16,228 nucleotides of DNA from Bacteroidota bacterium (GTDB lineage Bacteria > Pseudomonadota > Alphaproteobacteria > Puniceispirillales > Puniceispirillaceae), in the NCBI GenBank assembly GCA_009936825.1, contig JAACDV010000277.1, forward strand, positions 1-16,228, in the 5' to 3' direction. Under the pieces are notes generated by a model, which was not told where the DNA came from, did not search any database, and saw nothing but the letters and a program-made list of their open reading frames with translations. A program made the position numbers and the translations under genes. Below are positions 7,776 through 15,974 of the stretch, piece by piece (positions within the stretch are counted from its first letter, which is position 1; every line of letters starts with the position of its first letter).

Positions 7776-7817
7776 GACCTAGCGCCTCAGGCCTAGCGCC
7801 TCAGGCCTAGCCTCGCA
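7776..7817. repeat. 14-bp tandem repeat between lrp and greA
   Basis: Three 14-bp units run 7776-7789, 7790-7803 and 7804-7817 with core GGCCTAGCGCCTCA. They fill the 31-base gap between the two convergent stop codons and extend into the last codons of greA. The greA stop TAG lies within a unit, and CTAG recurs in the others. This resembles the msrP/ELM1 junction array. Confidence 0.8.
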
Positions 7818-8301
7818 CCTCGGCCATATCGAACAGCTCGATCGAGATGATCTCGTAGCTTTTAACCCCGCTGGGCGTGTGGACTTCGGCGCTATCACCA
7901 ACGCTTTTGCCAATCAGGCCGCGCGCAATCGGCGATGAAGTCGATACAAGCCCAACCGAAATATCAGCCTCATACGGGCCGACAATGTGGTAGAGCGATT
8001 CTTCATCGGTTTCTTCGTCGGCGACTCTAACCGAGGTACCAAAGGTGACTTTCTCACCACTCAATTTTGAGGCATCGATGATCTCGGCGCGGCCGGTCAC
8101 ATCTTCAAGTTCCGAAATTCGTCCCTCAACAAAAGACTGGCGCTCACGCGCGGCATGATATTCAGCGTTTTCCGATAAATCGCCATGTTCACGAGCAACC
8201 GAAATGGCTTTGATCACAGCCGGACGCTCAATCATTTTCAGGTGCGACAACTCATCTTTGATTGTGTCGAGCCCTTGTGAAGTGAAAGGAATTTTTTCCA
8301 T
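7807..8301 (-). CDS. greA: Transcription elongation factor GreA
   Basis: GreA enters the secondary channel of stalled RNA polymerase and stimulates cleavage of the back-tracked transcript. The 164-residue product has the N-terminal antiparallel coiled coil (about 1-75) with the acidic tip in GDLSENAEYHAARERQ, including D41 and E44, and a C-terminal FKBP-like domain with SSPIARGLIGKSVGDSAEVHTPSGVKSYEI. Length matches the family, which is usually near 158 residues. The start follows a weak AGAGCAG site. It is convergent with the lrp gene and lies downstream of carB on the same strand. The 189-base gap with its own palindromes suggests a separate promoter, although read-through from carAB cannot be excluded. 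Confidence 0.97.
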   Translation of the reverse strand: MEKIPFTSQGLDTIKDELSHLKMIERPAVIKAISVAREHGDLSENAEYHAARERQSFVEGRISELEDVTGRAEIIDASKLSGEKVTFGTSVRVADEETDEESLYHIVGPYEADISVGLVSTSSPIARGLIGKSVGDSAEVHTPSGVKSYEIISIELFDMAEVRG

Positions 8302-8356
8302 GATCTGCTCTGTTCAGTATCTTCTGCATAGGTTGATTGAAACATTAGGTAGGATT

Positions 8357-8369
8357 ATTGCGACGCAAT
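8357..8369. promoter_or_regulatory. 13-bp palindrome upstream of greA
   Basis: ATTGCG-A-CGCAAT is a perfect odd-length palindrome about 55 bp before the greA start. On the greA strand it contains TTGCGT, which could serve as a -35 hexamer, with a TAATGT-like -10 about 15 bp further on. It may be an operator overlapping the greA promoter. The palindrome is certain; its function is inferred. Confidence 0.35.
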
Positions 8370-8375
8370 TACTAT

Positions 8376-8430
8376 ATTGGCTTTAACCTTAAATGGTAAT
8401 TTTACGATATTAAAAGCCAATTCGTAAAAT
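8376..8430. repeat. Two interlocking inverted repeats between carB and greA
   Basis: The first pair is ATTGGCTTTAA (8376-8386) with TTAAAAGCCAAT (8410-8421), an 11-bp match with one bulged base and a 23-base loop. The second is the perfect 9-bp pair ATTTTACGA (8399-8407) with TCGTAAAAT (8422-8430). The loop of each contains an arm of the other, so in RNA the two hairpins would compete or form a pseudoknot. It is AT-rich and has no clear T tract, so it is not a standard terminator. It may be an RNA switch, mRNA-end protection for carAB, or a protein-binding site. Confidence 0.6.
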
Positions 8431-8490
8431 ATCCGCAGATTTATTATGCTGGCATCAGGGTGCCAAGTTTGCTGCATAAATCGGCGGTTG

Positions 8491-11400
8491 CTAGCGCTTA
8501 ATGTCAGCTAGAAAATCCTGCAACGTGCGAACACCAAGATCGCCTTGCTGCAACGCTTTGATCGCCTGTGCGGCGGCACGGCCACCTGAAACCGTTGTAC
8601 AATATGGAATTTTGTTTGTTAAAGCGGTGTGACGCAAGGAGAAGGAGTCGCGTGTTGCACCAGCCCCTTTAACGGTGTTGAAGACCATTTGAATGTCGCC
8701 GGATAGCATGGCGTCCACGGCGTGTGGGCGGCCTTCCATCACCTTATTAATCTGGGTAACCGGAACCCCGGCGGCGGTTAACGCGGCGGCAGTGCCAGTG
8801 GTGGCAACAATGGTGAGATTGAGGGCAGCCAACGAGCGGCAGATTTCGACCATGGCAGCTTTATCTTCATCGCGAACTGACACAAAGACAGTCCCGCTAA
8901 GCGGCAGTTCAGCCCCTGCACCAAGCTGGCTTTTGGCATAAGCGCGGCCAAAATCAACGTCGATCCCCATAACTTCGCCGGTGGATTTCATCTCCGGCCC
9001 CAGCACAACATCAACGCCCGGGAAACGCGCGAACGGAAAAACAGCTTCCTTGACCGCGACATGCTCTAGCTTGATGTCATACAGATCAAAACTGGCCAGC
9101 TTCTCTCCCGCCATAATTCGGGCAGCAATTTTAGCGAGCGGAACGCCGGTTGCTTTGGCAACAAATGGCACGGTCCGGCTGCCGCGCGGATTAACTTCCA
9201 GCAGATAGATGCTGTCATCCTTGATAGCGAACTGCACATTCATCAGTCCCACCACACCAAGCGCGCGCGCCAGCTCTTCTGTTTGGCGGCGAATTTCGGC
9301 AATCAACTTGTCAGACAAGGTTTGCGGCGGAAGCGAGCAGGCAGAATCGCCCGAGTGAATGCCAGCCTCTTCAATATGTTCCATGATGCCGCCGATATAG
9401 ACATCAGTGCCATCGCACAATGCATCAACATCAATCTCGATAGCGTTGCTCATAAAGCTGTCAATCAACACCGGATTATCGCCCGAAACCACAACGGCAT
9501 CCCGCATATAGCGTTCAAGGTCGGATAGCTGATGCACCACTTCCATCGCGCGCCCTCCAAGAACATAGGAGGGGCGGATGACTATCGGCAGGCCAATACG
9601 GCCTACGATAACACGCGCCTCTTCAGCGGAATGTGCCATGCCGTTTTCTGGCTGCAAGAGCTCCAGCTTTTCGATCAGCTTTTGGAATCGCGCGCGGTCT
9701 TCGGCTAGATCAATGGCGTCAGGGCTGGTTCCTAGAATCGGAATGCCTGCATCCTCCAGCGCCGCCGCTATCTTTAACGGAGTTTGTCCACCAAGCTGAA
9801 CAATCACGCCATGCATGGTGCCAACTTGGGACTCGCGGCGGATCACCTCAATGACATCTTCATCGGTCAGAGGTTCAAAATACAGCCGGTCAGACGTATC
9901 ATAATCGGTGGATACAGTTTCCGGGTTGCAGTTAATCATGATGGTCTCATAACCCGCTTCGGACAACGCATAGCAGGCATGAACACAGCAATAGTCAAAT
10001 TCGATTCCCTGACCAATGCGGTTCGGACCCCCGCCTAGAATGACCAGTTTTTTAGTTTGTGCAGGGGCAGCCTCGCATTCGGCGCCCTGACCTTCGAAAT
10101 GCAGCGGCTCATAAGTCGAATACATATAGGCGGTGTCGGCGGCAAATTCGGCAGCGCAGGTATCAATGCGTTTGAAGACTGGATGAACTCCGGCGGCGCG
10201 GCGCGCTCCAGCAACATCAGCAACCGGCACGTTAGCCAGCTTGGCCAATCTGGCGTCCGAGAACCCCATTGATTTTAGCGCTTGTAGCGTATCAACATCA
10301 GCTGGAATTCCGGCCTTGGTGACCATCGTTTCGGCATCAATAATGGCTGCCAGACGCTCTAGGAACCAGATATCCCAGCTGGTCATGGCAGCAATTTCGC
10401 CTAGCGCCATACCGGACCGGATAGCCTGCGCAATACGCAAGATACGGAAGGGAACAAATTCCCCAAGCCAGCCCCGAAATGCATCGTTGCCAAGCGCTGA
10501 ATCGATGGACGGCATTTCAACTTCATCAAGACCGGTCAGTCCCGTTTCCATTGAGCGAAGCGCCTTTTGCAGGCTTTCTTCAAAAGACCGGCCCACCGCC
10601 ATCGCCTCACCAACCGATTTCATCGAGGTTGAGAGCTTGGCTTCGGATCCGGGGAATTTCTCGAAGGTGAAACGCGGAATTTTCGTGACGACATAATCGA
10701 TAGTAGGCTCAAAACTGGCTGGGGTCACGCCGGTGATGTCATTGGCAAGCTCGTCCAGTGTATAGCCGACAGCCAGTTTTGCGGCCACTTTGGCAATCGG
10801 AAACCCGGTGGCTTTGGACGCCAACGCCGAGGACCGGCTCACGCGCGGGTTCATCTCGATAATAATAATTTTGCCGGTATTTGGGCAGACTGCAAACTGA
10901 ACATTCGATCCGCCGGTATCAACGCCAATTTCACGCAAAACTGCCAGTGATGCATCACGAAGAGCCTGATATTCCTTGTCGGTCAACGTTAGCGCCGGCG
11001 CAACCGTAATTGAATCGCCGGTATGAACGCCCATCGGGTCCATGTTTTCGATTGAGCAAACGATGATGCAATTATCGGCGGTGTCGCGCACCACTTCCAT
11101 CTCGAATTCCTTCCAGCCGAGGATAGATTCCTCAACCAGAATTTCGCTGACCGGAGATAGGCGCAATCCGTTGCGGGTGATCTCTTCAAACTCGGCCCGG
11201 TTGTAGGCACCACCGCCGCCTTCACCGCCCAGGGTAAAGGAAGGACGGATGATCGCTGGCAGGCCGACAAAATCGAGCGCGTCCAAAGCATCTTCAAACT
11301 TATTGACGGTTCGGGCACGGGCACATTGCAGCCCGATTTTTTCCATTGCCAGACGGAACAGCTCGCGGTCCTCGGCCTTTTCAATTGAATCGGGTCGCGC

Positions 11401-11751
11401 GCCAATCATCTCAACACCAAATTTGGTCAGCGTGCCGTCTTTATCCAGAGCTAGCGCAGTGTTCAGAGCAGTCTGGCCTCCCATCGTTGGCAGCAGGGCA
11501 TCGGGGCGCTCCACCTCAATGATCCGGGCTACAGTTTTTGGCGTGATTGGCTCAATATAGGTAGCATCCGCCATTTCCGGATCGGTCATAATGGTTGCCG
11601 GGTTGGAATTAACCAAAATGATACGATATCCCTCGGCTTTCAGGGCTTTACACGCCTGCGCTCCGGAATAGTCGAATTCACAGGCTTGCCCGATGATAAT
11701 CGGACCGGCACCAATAATCAGGATGGATTTGATATCGTCGCGACGCGGCAT
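8491..11751 (-). CDS. carB: Carbamoyl-phosphate synthase large subunit
   Basis: CarB makes carbamoyl phosphate from bicarbonate, ATP and ammonia delivered by CarA, feeding pyrimidine and arginine synthesis. The 1086-residue product (E. coli has 1073) shows the duplicated layout. Half one opens with [21 protein letters not shown] (10-30) and an ATP-grasp domain with the Mg-binding [14 protein letters not shown] including E299 and N301. Half two opens with [19 protein letters not shown] (569-587) and has a second ATP-grasp domain with [14 protein letters not shown]. The last 140 residues form the methylglyoxal-synthase-like allosteric domain, ending with [23 protein letters not shown]. It starts two bases after the carA stop, with AGGAAAGG inside the carA end as its ribosome site. 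No key residue appears missing. Confidence 0.98.
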   Translation of the reverse strand: MPRRDDIKSILIIGAGPIIIGQACEFDYSGAQACKALKAEGYRIILVNSNPATIMTDPEMADATYIEPITPKTVARIIEVERPDALLPTMGGQTALNTALALDKDGTLTKFGVEMIGARPDSIEKAEDRELFRLAMEKIGLQCARARTVNKFEDALDALDFVGLPAIIRPSFTLGGEGGGGAYNRAEFEEITRNGLRLSPVSEILVEESILGWKEFEMEVVRDTADNCIIVCSIENMDPMGVHTGDSITVAPALTLTDKEYQALRDASLAVLREIGVDTGGSNVQFAVCPNTGKIIIIEMNPRVSRSSALASKATGFPIAKVAAKLAVGYTLDELANDITGVTPASFEPTIDYVVTKIPRFTFEKFPGSEAKLSTSMKSVGEAMAVGRSFEESLQKALRSMETGLTGLDEVEMPSIDSALGNDAFRGWLGEFVPFRILRIAQAIRSGMALGEIAAMTSWDIWFLERLAAIIDAETMVTKAGIPADVDTLQALKSMGFSDARLAKLANVPVADVAGARRAAGVHPVFKRIDTCAAEFAADTAYMYSTYEPLHFEGQGAECEAAPAQTKKLVILGGGPNRIGQGIEFDYCCVHACYALSEAGYETIMINCNPETVSTDYDTSDRLYFEPLTDEDVIEVIRRESQVGTMHGVIVQLGGQTPLKIAAALEDAGIPILGTSPDAIDLAEDRARFQKLIEKLELLQPENGMAHSAEEARVIVGRIGLPIVIRPSYVLGGRAMEVVHQLSDLERYMRDAVVVSGDNPVLIDSFMSNAIEIDVDALCDGTDVYIGGIMEHIEEAGIHSGDSACSLPPQTLSDKLIAEIRRQTEELARALGVVGLMNVQFAIKDDSIYLLEVNPRGSRTVPFVAKATGVPLAKIAARIMAGEKLASFDLYDIKLEHVAVKEAVFPFARFPGVDVVLGPEMKSTGEVMGIDVDFGRAYAKSQLGAGAELPLSGTVFVSVRDEDKAAMVEICRSLAALNLTIVATTGTAAALTAAGVPVTQINKVMEGRPHAVDAMLSGDIQMVFNTVKGAGATRDSFSLRHTALTNKIPYCTTVSGGRAAAQAIKALQQGDLGVRTLQDFLADIKR

Positions 11752-11753
11752 AT

Positions 11754-12947
11754 CTAGCCTTTCCTCTCGTCCATCAGTGCGGTGAAGCGTTTAAACAGGT
11801 AGCGCGAATCATGCGGACCCGGCGATGATTCTGGATGATACTGAACCGAAAATGCGGGGCGTGTGCGATGCCGCAACCCTTCGACAGACTCGTCAAAAAG
11901 CGAGATATGGGTGACTTCCAGCGTGTCGGGAAGGGTTGCCTGATCAACGACAAAACCATGATTTTGGCTGGTGATTTCGATACGGCCAGTTGCCAGATCC
12001 TTCACCGGGTGATTGGCTCCGCGATGCCCGCGATCCATCTTGGTGGTTGATGCCCCCATCGCCAACGCCAACAATTGATGTCCGATGCAGATGCCAAATA
12101 CCGGCATATCCGCTTCAACCAGCGTCCTAATTTCGGCCGCAGCATATGTGCCAGTTGCGGCCGGGTCCCCGGGGCCGTTCGACAGAAACACGCCGTCAGG
12201 GGCCATCTTCAAAATATCTTCGGCGCTGGTCGATGCAGGAACGACGCTCACATCACACCCGGCATCATTAAGACAGCGCAGGATGTTGTGCTTACAGCCA
12301 AAATCTATGGCTACCACTTTATACTGGGCTGCGGCAGCGCGGTATGAGGCGCTGGCCATATCCCAGCTTCCCTCCAGCCAATTCGGGTCAGGGTCACCGG
12401 TAACATCAATGGCAAGGTCCATTCCTGAAAGTCCCGGCCATGAACGCGCCATTTCAATTAGGTGATCTATATCAATATTGCCGTCTGGATTATGACAGAT
12501 CACCCCATTGGGCGCGCCATTGTCACGGATGCGGCGGGTCAGCGCGCGCGTGTCAATTCCGGCGATACCAGGAAGACCGGCTTGCAGCAGCCATTCATCA
12601 AGCGTTGATGTGCTGCGCCAGCTGGCCGGGTGCGTCGGCACTTGGCGGGTGATCATGCCAAGCGCAGCAGGCACGCCGGTTTCCTTGTCTTGTGCGTTGG
12701 TGCCAACATTGCCGATATGGGGAAATGTAAAGGTGATAATCTGCCCGGCATAGGACGGATCAGTCATTATCTCCTGATAGCCGGTCATTGATGTGTTGAA
12801 GCAGACCTCGCCAACATTTGTAGCGGCAGCCCCAAAGCCGATGCCTTGAAAAACAGTACCATCTGAAAGAACAAGAACGGCTGTCGGATTGCTCCGACTT
12901 GCGTGTGGCGTGGCATGTGGCCAGCCAGAGTTCATGTTCTGCACCAT
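11754..12947 (-). CDS. carA: Carbamoyl-phosphate synthase small subunit (glutaminase)
   Basis: CarA hydrolyses glutamine and channels ammonia to CarB. The 397-residue protein has the N-terminal small-subunit domain (about 20-160: [53 protein letters not shown]) and a class I glutamine amidotransferase domain (about 208-390). That domain contains SNGPGDPA, the nucleophile C287 in [21 protein letters not shown], and the histidine/glutamate pair H371 and E373 in SVQYHPES, so the triad is intact. AAGGA sits six bases before the ATG and supports this start over the ATG four codons later. It is followed directly by carB as an operon. The upstream 415-bp gap is shared with a divergent YqeY-like gene. 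Confidence 0.98.
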   Translation of the reverse strand: MVQNMNSGWPHATPHASRSNPTAVLVLSDGTVFQGIGFGAAATNVGEVCFNTSMTGYQEIMTDPSYAGQIITFTFPHIGNVGTNAQDKETGVPAALGMITRQVPTHPASWRSTSTLDEWLLQAGLPGIAGIDTRALTRRIRDNGAPNGVICHNPDGNIDIDHLIEMARSWPGLSGMDLAIDVTGDPDPNWLEGSWDMASASYRAAAAQYKVVAIDFGCKHNILRCLNDAGCDVSVVPASTSAEDILKMAPDGVFLSNGPGDPAATGTYAAAEIRTLVEADMPVFGICIGHQLLALAMGASTTKMDRGHRGANHPVKDLATGRIEITSQNHGFVVDQATLPDTLEVTHISLFDESVEGLRHRTRPAFSVQYHPESSPGPHDSRYLFKRFTALMDERKG

Positions 12948-13362
12948 TGCAATCCTTGTCGTTTGGGTGAATCGCGGTCTGTTTTTATGCGGTCTTTCAA
13001 ATTTAGTCTATTCGGGCAGTCGATCCGTTGTGCAATCCGGGAAAAATGGTCCAGAAACATCGAAATAATTGTTAAAAACCTCTAACAATAAAGGCCAGCC
13101 AAGAGGACAGCATGCTTCGAGCATCCGGGTTGCCGGGTGCCGGAAGAAGAGGCGCCGCAAGCCCGAATTGTCATACCTAAGCCAACCCAGCCGGTCAAGG
13201 GTAGACAGGCCGGTTTTGGTCTACCTCTTGCAGAAATTACGTTTAATAGGTAAAAGCCTCTCTCATCCCATTATGTTCAAGGTCTCTTTGGTGGGGCGCG
13301 AGCCGGTCTTGTGGGCCCAATTCAGGGACGGTTTTGGTGTGGGAAATTAAGGTAGGTTTATC
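12948..13362. other. Divergent intergenic region between carA and the YqeY-like gene
   Basis: I find no gene in these 415 bases. The carA-proximal third is AT-rich and holds a perfect 7-bp inverted repeat, ATTGTTA/TAACAAT (13068-13074 and 13083-13089), a candidate operator. From about 13090 the sequence becomes GC-rich and hairpin-rich: ATGCT/AGCAT (13112-13124), a run of CCGGG repeats near 13125-13142, and a 7-bp stem GGTAGAC/GTCTACC (13200-13206 and 13219-13225). It must contain the promoters of both genes. The structured part could be a long leader or a small RNA, but it matches no riboswitch or RNA family I recognise. Confidence 0.5.
13068..13089. promoter_or_regulatory. 7-bp inverted repeat upstream of carA, possible operator
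   Basis: ATTGTTA and TAACAAT are separated by eight bases, giving a 22-bp dyad about 120 bp upstream of carA. The size suits a dimeric regulator. No T tract follows on either strand, so termination is unlikely. Which gene it serves is unknown. Confidence 0.35.
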
Positions 13363-13845
13363 ATGGCAACATCGCAGGCAACATTGCGCGAAGAAATTGC
13401 GACAGCGATGAAAGATGCGCTGAAAGCAAAGGATCAAGCTGCTTTGGCTACGATGCGATTGATCAGTGCGGCATTGAAAGACCGTGATATCGCGGCGCGA
13501 GGCAACGGCAATCAGGACGGCATTGGCGATGATGAGATTTTGTCGATGATGCAGACGATGATCAAACAGCGAACCGAATCGGCGAAAATGTTTCGTGACG
13601 GCAATCGCCCCGAACTTGCCGATTCCGAAGAAGCCGAGATCATTATTATAACCCGCTTTCTTCCCGCCCAGCTGAATGCCAATGAGGCCAAGGCAGCGAT
13701 TGCCGCGGCGATTGAAGAGACCGGCGCCAATTCGATTAAAGACATGGGAGCGGTCATGGCATATCTTAAATCTGCACATGCTGGCCAGATGGATTTTTCA
13801 GCCGCCAGTCAAGCGGTCAAAGCTGCCTTGATGGGCGATTCCTGA
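13363..13845 (+). CDS. yqeY: GatB/YqeY domain protein
   Basis: This 160-residue all-helical protein matches the YqeY family, which resembles the tRNA-interacting tail domain of GatB, the amidotransferase subunit that corrects Glu-tRNA(Gln). The solo form's role is unsettled, and tRNA-related binding is only suggested by similarity. Visible signatures are LREEIATAMKDALKAKDQAALATMRLISAALKDRDIAARG at the N terminus, MIKQRTESAKMFRDGNRPELADSEEAEIIIITRFLPAQL in the middle, and ANSIKDMGAVMAYLKSAHAGQMDFSAASQAVKAAL at the end. AAGGTAGG lies about seven bases before the ATG. It sits between carA and dnaG, a position conserved in many alphaproteobacteria. Confidence 0.95.
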   Translation: MATSQATLREEIATAMKDALKAKDQAALATMRLISAALKDRDIAARGNGNQDGIGDDEILSMMQTMIKQRTESAKMFRDGNRPELADSEEAEIIIITRFLPAQLNANEAKAAIAAAIEETGANSIKDMGAVMAYLKSAHAGQMDFSAASQAVKAALMGDS

Positions 13846-13859
13846 CATCTTTTGATCGC

Positions 13860-13888
13860 ACCCCGCTTTTAGGGGGTTTGGTTAAACC
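13860..13888 (+). terminator. Weak terminator-like hairpins after the YqeY-like gene
   Basis: ACCCC (13860-13864) pairs with GGGGT (13873-13877) around an 8-base loop and is followed by TTGGTT. An overlapping hairpin, GGTTT (13875-13879) with AAACC (13884-13888), could form instead. Both stems are 5 bp and the T tract is broken, so any termination is probably partial. Confidence 0.3.
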
Positions 13889-13907
13889 TTCATGATGGCC
13901 TATTCTT

Positions 13908-13949
13908 AGGTCTAAACTGAAATTTGGGCCTTACCTTAAAAATTGGGCC
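13908..13949 (+). promoter_or_regulatory. Bipartite element upstream of dnaG, shared with rpoD
   Basis: AGGTCTAAAC (13908-13917) is followed at once by TGAAATTTGGGCC (13918-13930) and by a second partial copy, AAAATTGGGCC (13939-13949). The same two blocks occur in the same order before rpoD, with seven extra bases between them. The element ends about 84 bases before the dnaG start. It may be a shared operator or promoter part, or a duplicated relic. Confidence 0.5.
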
Positions 13950-14014
13950 TGCTCTTAAATCACGAGCCGCTGCCAAAATAGGTGGTAGCCCTAGTTTTTC
14001 TTGTTGGTGAAGCC

Positions 14015-15745
14015 GTGGCCGTACCACCAGAATTTATCGAAGATTTGCGCCAGCGCGTGCCTTTGTCGGATATTGTCGGCAAGCGGGTAAAGCTTGTGCG
14101 CAAAGGGCGGCGGCATAGCGGCTTATGTCCGTTCCATTCCGAAAAAACACCGTCTTTTTCCGTTGTTGATGATCAGGGATTTTATCATTGTTTCGGCTGC
14201 GGAGCGCATGGTGATGCCATTTCATTCTTGCGGGAAACTGACGGGCTGGAATTTATGGAGGCGGTTGAACGGCTGGCCGGGCTCGCCGGCCTTGATGTGC
14301 CAAAAGGAGAGCCTGAGGATCCGAACCGAGTTCGCCAGCGCCGCGCCGCACTGGATATATTGGAAGAGACAACATTGTTTTTTCAGGCAGCTTTGTTGCG
14401 TGAGGATGGGCGTGCCGCGGCGCGTTATTTATCGGGTCGGGGACTTGGCGAGGCGGCGCAGGCAACCTATCGGCTAGGCTATTCACCGCGCGGTGGGCTG
14501 CGGACAGCGCTGGCGGCTCGTGGTTTCAGTGATGATGATATGTTAGCCGCCGGGGTGATTCGTAAAAGTGATCGCGATGGCTCGCTTTATGACTATTTTC
14601 GAGACCGGATCATGTTTCAGATTGAAGACCGTCAGGGGCGGGTGATCGCGTTTGGCGCGCGCGCGCTGGGGGACGCACAACCCAAATATCTAAATTCCGG
14701 GGAAGGCCCAACTTTTTCCAAGAAAAATGTTCTTTATGGCTGGGTGCAGGCGCGTGAGGGTTTGCGCAGGAAGCTGCAGTTGGTCGTGGCTGAGGGTTAT
14801 ATGGACGTGATCGCCATCCAGCAAAGCGGCGTTGCTACCGCTGTGGCTCCGCTGGGAACTGCGCTGACCGAAGAGCAGATCGCCCATTTGTGGAAATTGC
14901 ATGATGAGCCGGTGCTGTGTTTTGACGGTGATACCGCAGGGCAACGCGCCCAGATACGGGCGCTGGAAAGAGTGTTGCCCGTTTTGCAGCCCGGGCGATC
15001 GGCGCGGTTTGCGGTTCTGCCATCCAATCAAGATCCGGATGATTTGTTGCGAGCAGAGGGCGCCGACGGTTTTTTGAAAGTTCTGGGAACGGCGCAGTCG
15101 TTGATTGACTGTCTTTGGGTAAATTCTGCCGTGCAGCATGATCTTCGTCAGCCCGAACAGCGTGCCGAATTCTGGCAGTCGGTCCGTGGGCAAGTACGCA
15201 CGATAGGTCACAATCAGGTGCGCAGTGCCTTTGCCGACGAAATTGAAGCGCGAATCGCTGCGATGCGCGCCGCCGGACGTGGTAGTATGGCCGGAAATTC
15301 GCGCTGGGGTGAAAACTTCAAGGGGGGGACAGGTTTCGCAGGAATGCATCGCCCGCGCGTGCGGCGGCCTTCGGCAGGGGCTATCCATCGGCACCGTGCA
15401 ATTGTGGCCCTGATTTTGGCGCATCCGGCGCTGGTTCCTGAGTTGTTTGAGAAGCTGTTGGAGATTGATTCTGCCGATCAGGGGCTTGAAGCGTTGAAAA
15501 AAGCTGCGATTGACGCAGTAATCCGCGATCCGGACCTTGACGCGGGGGCACTTAGGCATCATCTACAGGGGTTGAATTTGATGGAATCAATGGTCGTGCT
15601 GGAAGGGGAGGAAATGAAGGCACGGATGCCGTTCGATCCGGCCTTACTATCCAGTGAAGAGGCAGGCCGTCATCTAGCTGAACTGATGCAACTTGTGGGC
15701 GGCGCTGCCGGATTGTTTTCCATACCCGGGGCCAGTAGACGTTAA
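14015..15745 (+). CDS. dnaG: DNA primase
   Basis: DnaG makes the RNA primers for replication and works with the DnaB helicase. I place the start at the GTG at 14015, giving 576 residues that begin MAVPPEFIEDLRQRVPLSDIVGKRVKL as in relatives. The frame stays open upstream to a GTG at 13982, but those 11 extra residues are not family-like. From 14015 the CHC2 zinc-ribbon ligands are C38, H41, C59 and C62. The RNA-polymerase core has YLNSGEGPTFSKKNVLYG, and the Toprim catalytic acids are E260 in VVAEGYMDV, D304 and D306 in FDGDTAG, plus DPDD at 340-343. A C-terminal helicase-binding region follows a less conserved linker (HRPRVRRPSAGAIHRH). Length is close to E. coli's 581. It lies just upstream of rpoD. 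Confidence 0.97.
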   Translation: MAVPPEFIEDLRQRVPLSDIVGKRVKLVRKGRRHSGLCPFHSEKTPSFSVVDDQGFYHCFGCGAHGDAISFLRETDGLEFMEAVERLAGLAGLDVPKGEPEDPNRVRQRRAALDILEETTLFFQAALLREDGRAAARYLSGRGLGEAAQATYRLGYSPRGGLRTALAARGFSDDDMLAAGVIRKSDRDGSLYDYFRDRIMFQIEDRQGRVIAFGARALGDAQPKYLNSGEGPTFSKKNVLYGWVQAREGLRRKLQLVVAEGYMDVIAIQQSGVATAVAPLGTALTEEQIAHLWKLHDEPVLCFDGDTAGQRAQIRALERVLPVLQPGRSARFAVLPSNQDPDDLLRAEGADGFLKVLGTAQSLIDCLWVNSAVQHDLRQPEQRAEFWQSVRGQVRTIGHNQVRSAFADEIEARIAAMRAAGRGSMAGNSRWGENFKGGTGFAGMHRPRVRRPSAGAIHRHRAIVALILAHPALVPELFEKLLEIDSADQGLEALKKAAIDAVIRDPDLDAGALRHHLQGLNLMESMVVLEGEEMKARMPFDPALLSSEEAGRHLAELMQLVGGAAGLFSIPGASRR

Positions 15746-15974
15746 GTGTGGGTCAAGGTTAAGTCCCTTTGTGTTACGCTATTCACCCTTAACAGCACGC
15801 GCCAATGCTAACGGTGCAGACAAATATTAACAGGTCTAAACATCAGGCTGAAATTTGGGCCGAAATAAGGAAAATTTTATTATCCGCGCAAAATAGTCTA
15901 ACTTTGTGCGCGCTGAAAACGCAGACGGGCCTCAATAAATCAGGGGCCGCAATTATAGAAAGCAGACAAATTTC
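15746..15974 (+). promoter_or_regulatory. dnaG-rpoD intergenic leader with the shared element
   Basis: These 229 bases hold AGGTCTAAAC (15832-15841) and TGAAATTTGGGCC (15849-15861), exact copies of the two blocks before dnaG. The second block ends 113 bases before the rpoD ATG. TTAAG/TTAAC-like words recur near the dnaG stop, but no clear terminator or -35/-10 pair stands out. The region is long enough for rpoD to have its own promoter in addition to read-through from dnaG. Confidence 0.45.

Noticed and set aside
13090..13260. Known structured RNA (cobalamin riboswitch, SRP RNA, tmRNA or tRNA)
   Set aside because: I could not find the conserved boxes, the tRNA T-loop sequence or the expected pairing of these families.
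13069..13350. 93-residue plus-strand frame between carA and the YqeY-like gene
   Set aside because: It starts with TTG without a ribosome site, its composition looks non-coding, and it covers the hairpin-rich leader.
13243..13779. 178-residue minus-strand frame
   Set aside because: It is antisense to the well-supported YqeY-like gene, which has a good ribosome site and a family match.
14690..15562. 290-residue minus-strand frame
   Set aside because: It is antisense to the Toprim and C-terminal parts of dnaG and resembles no protein family I know.
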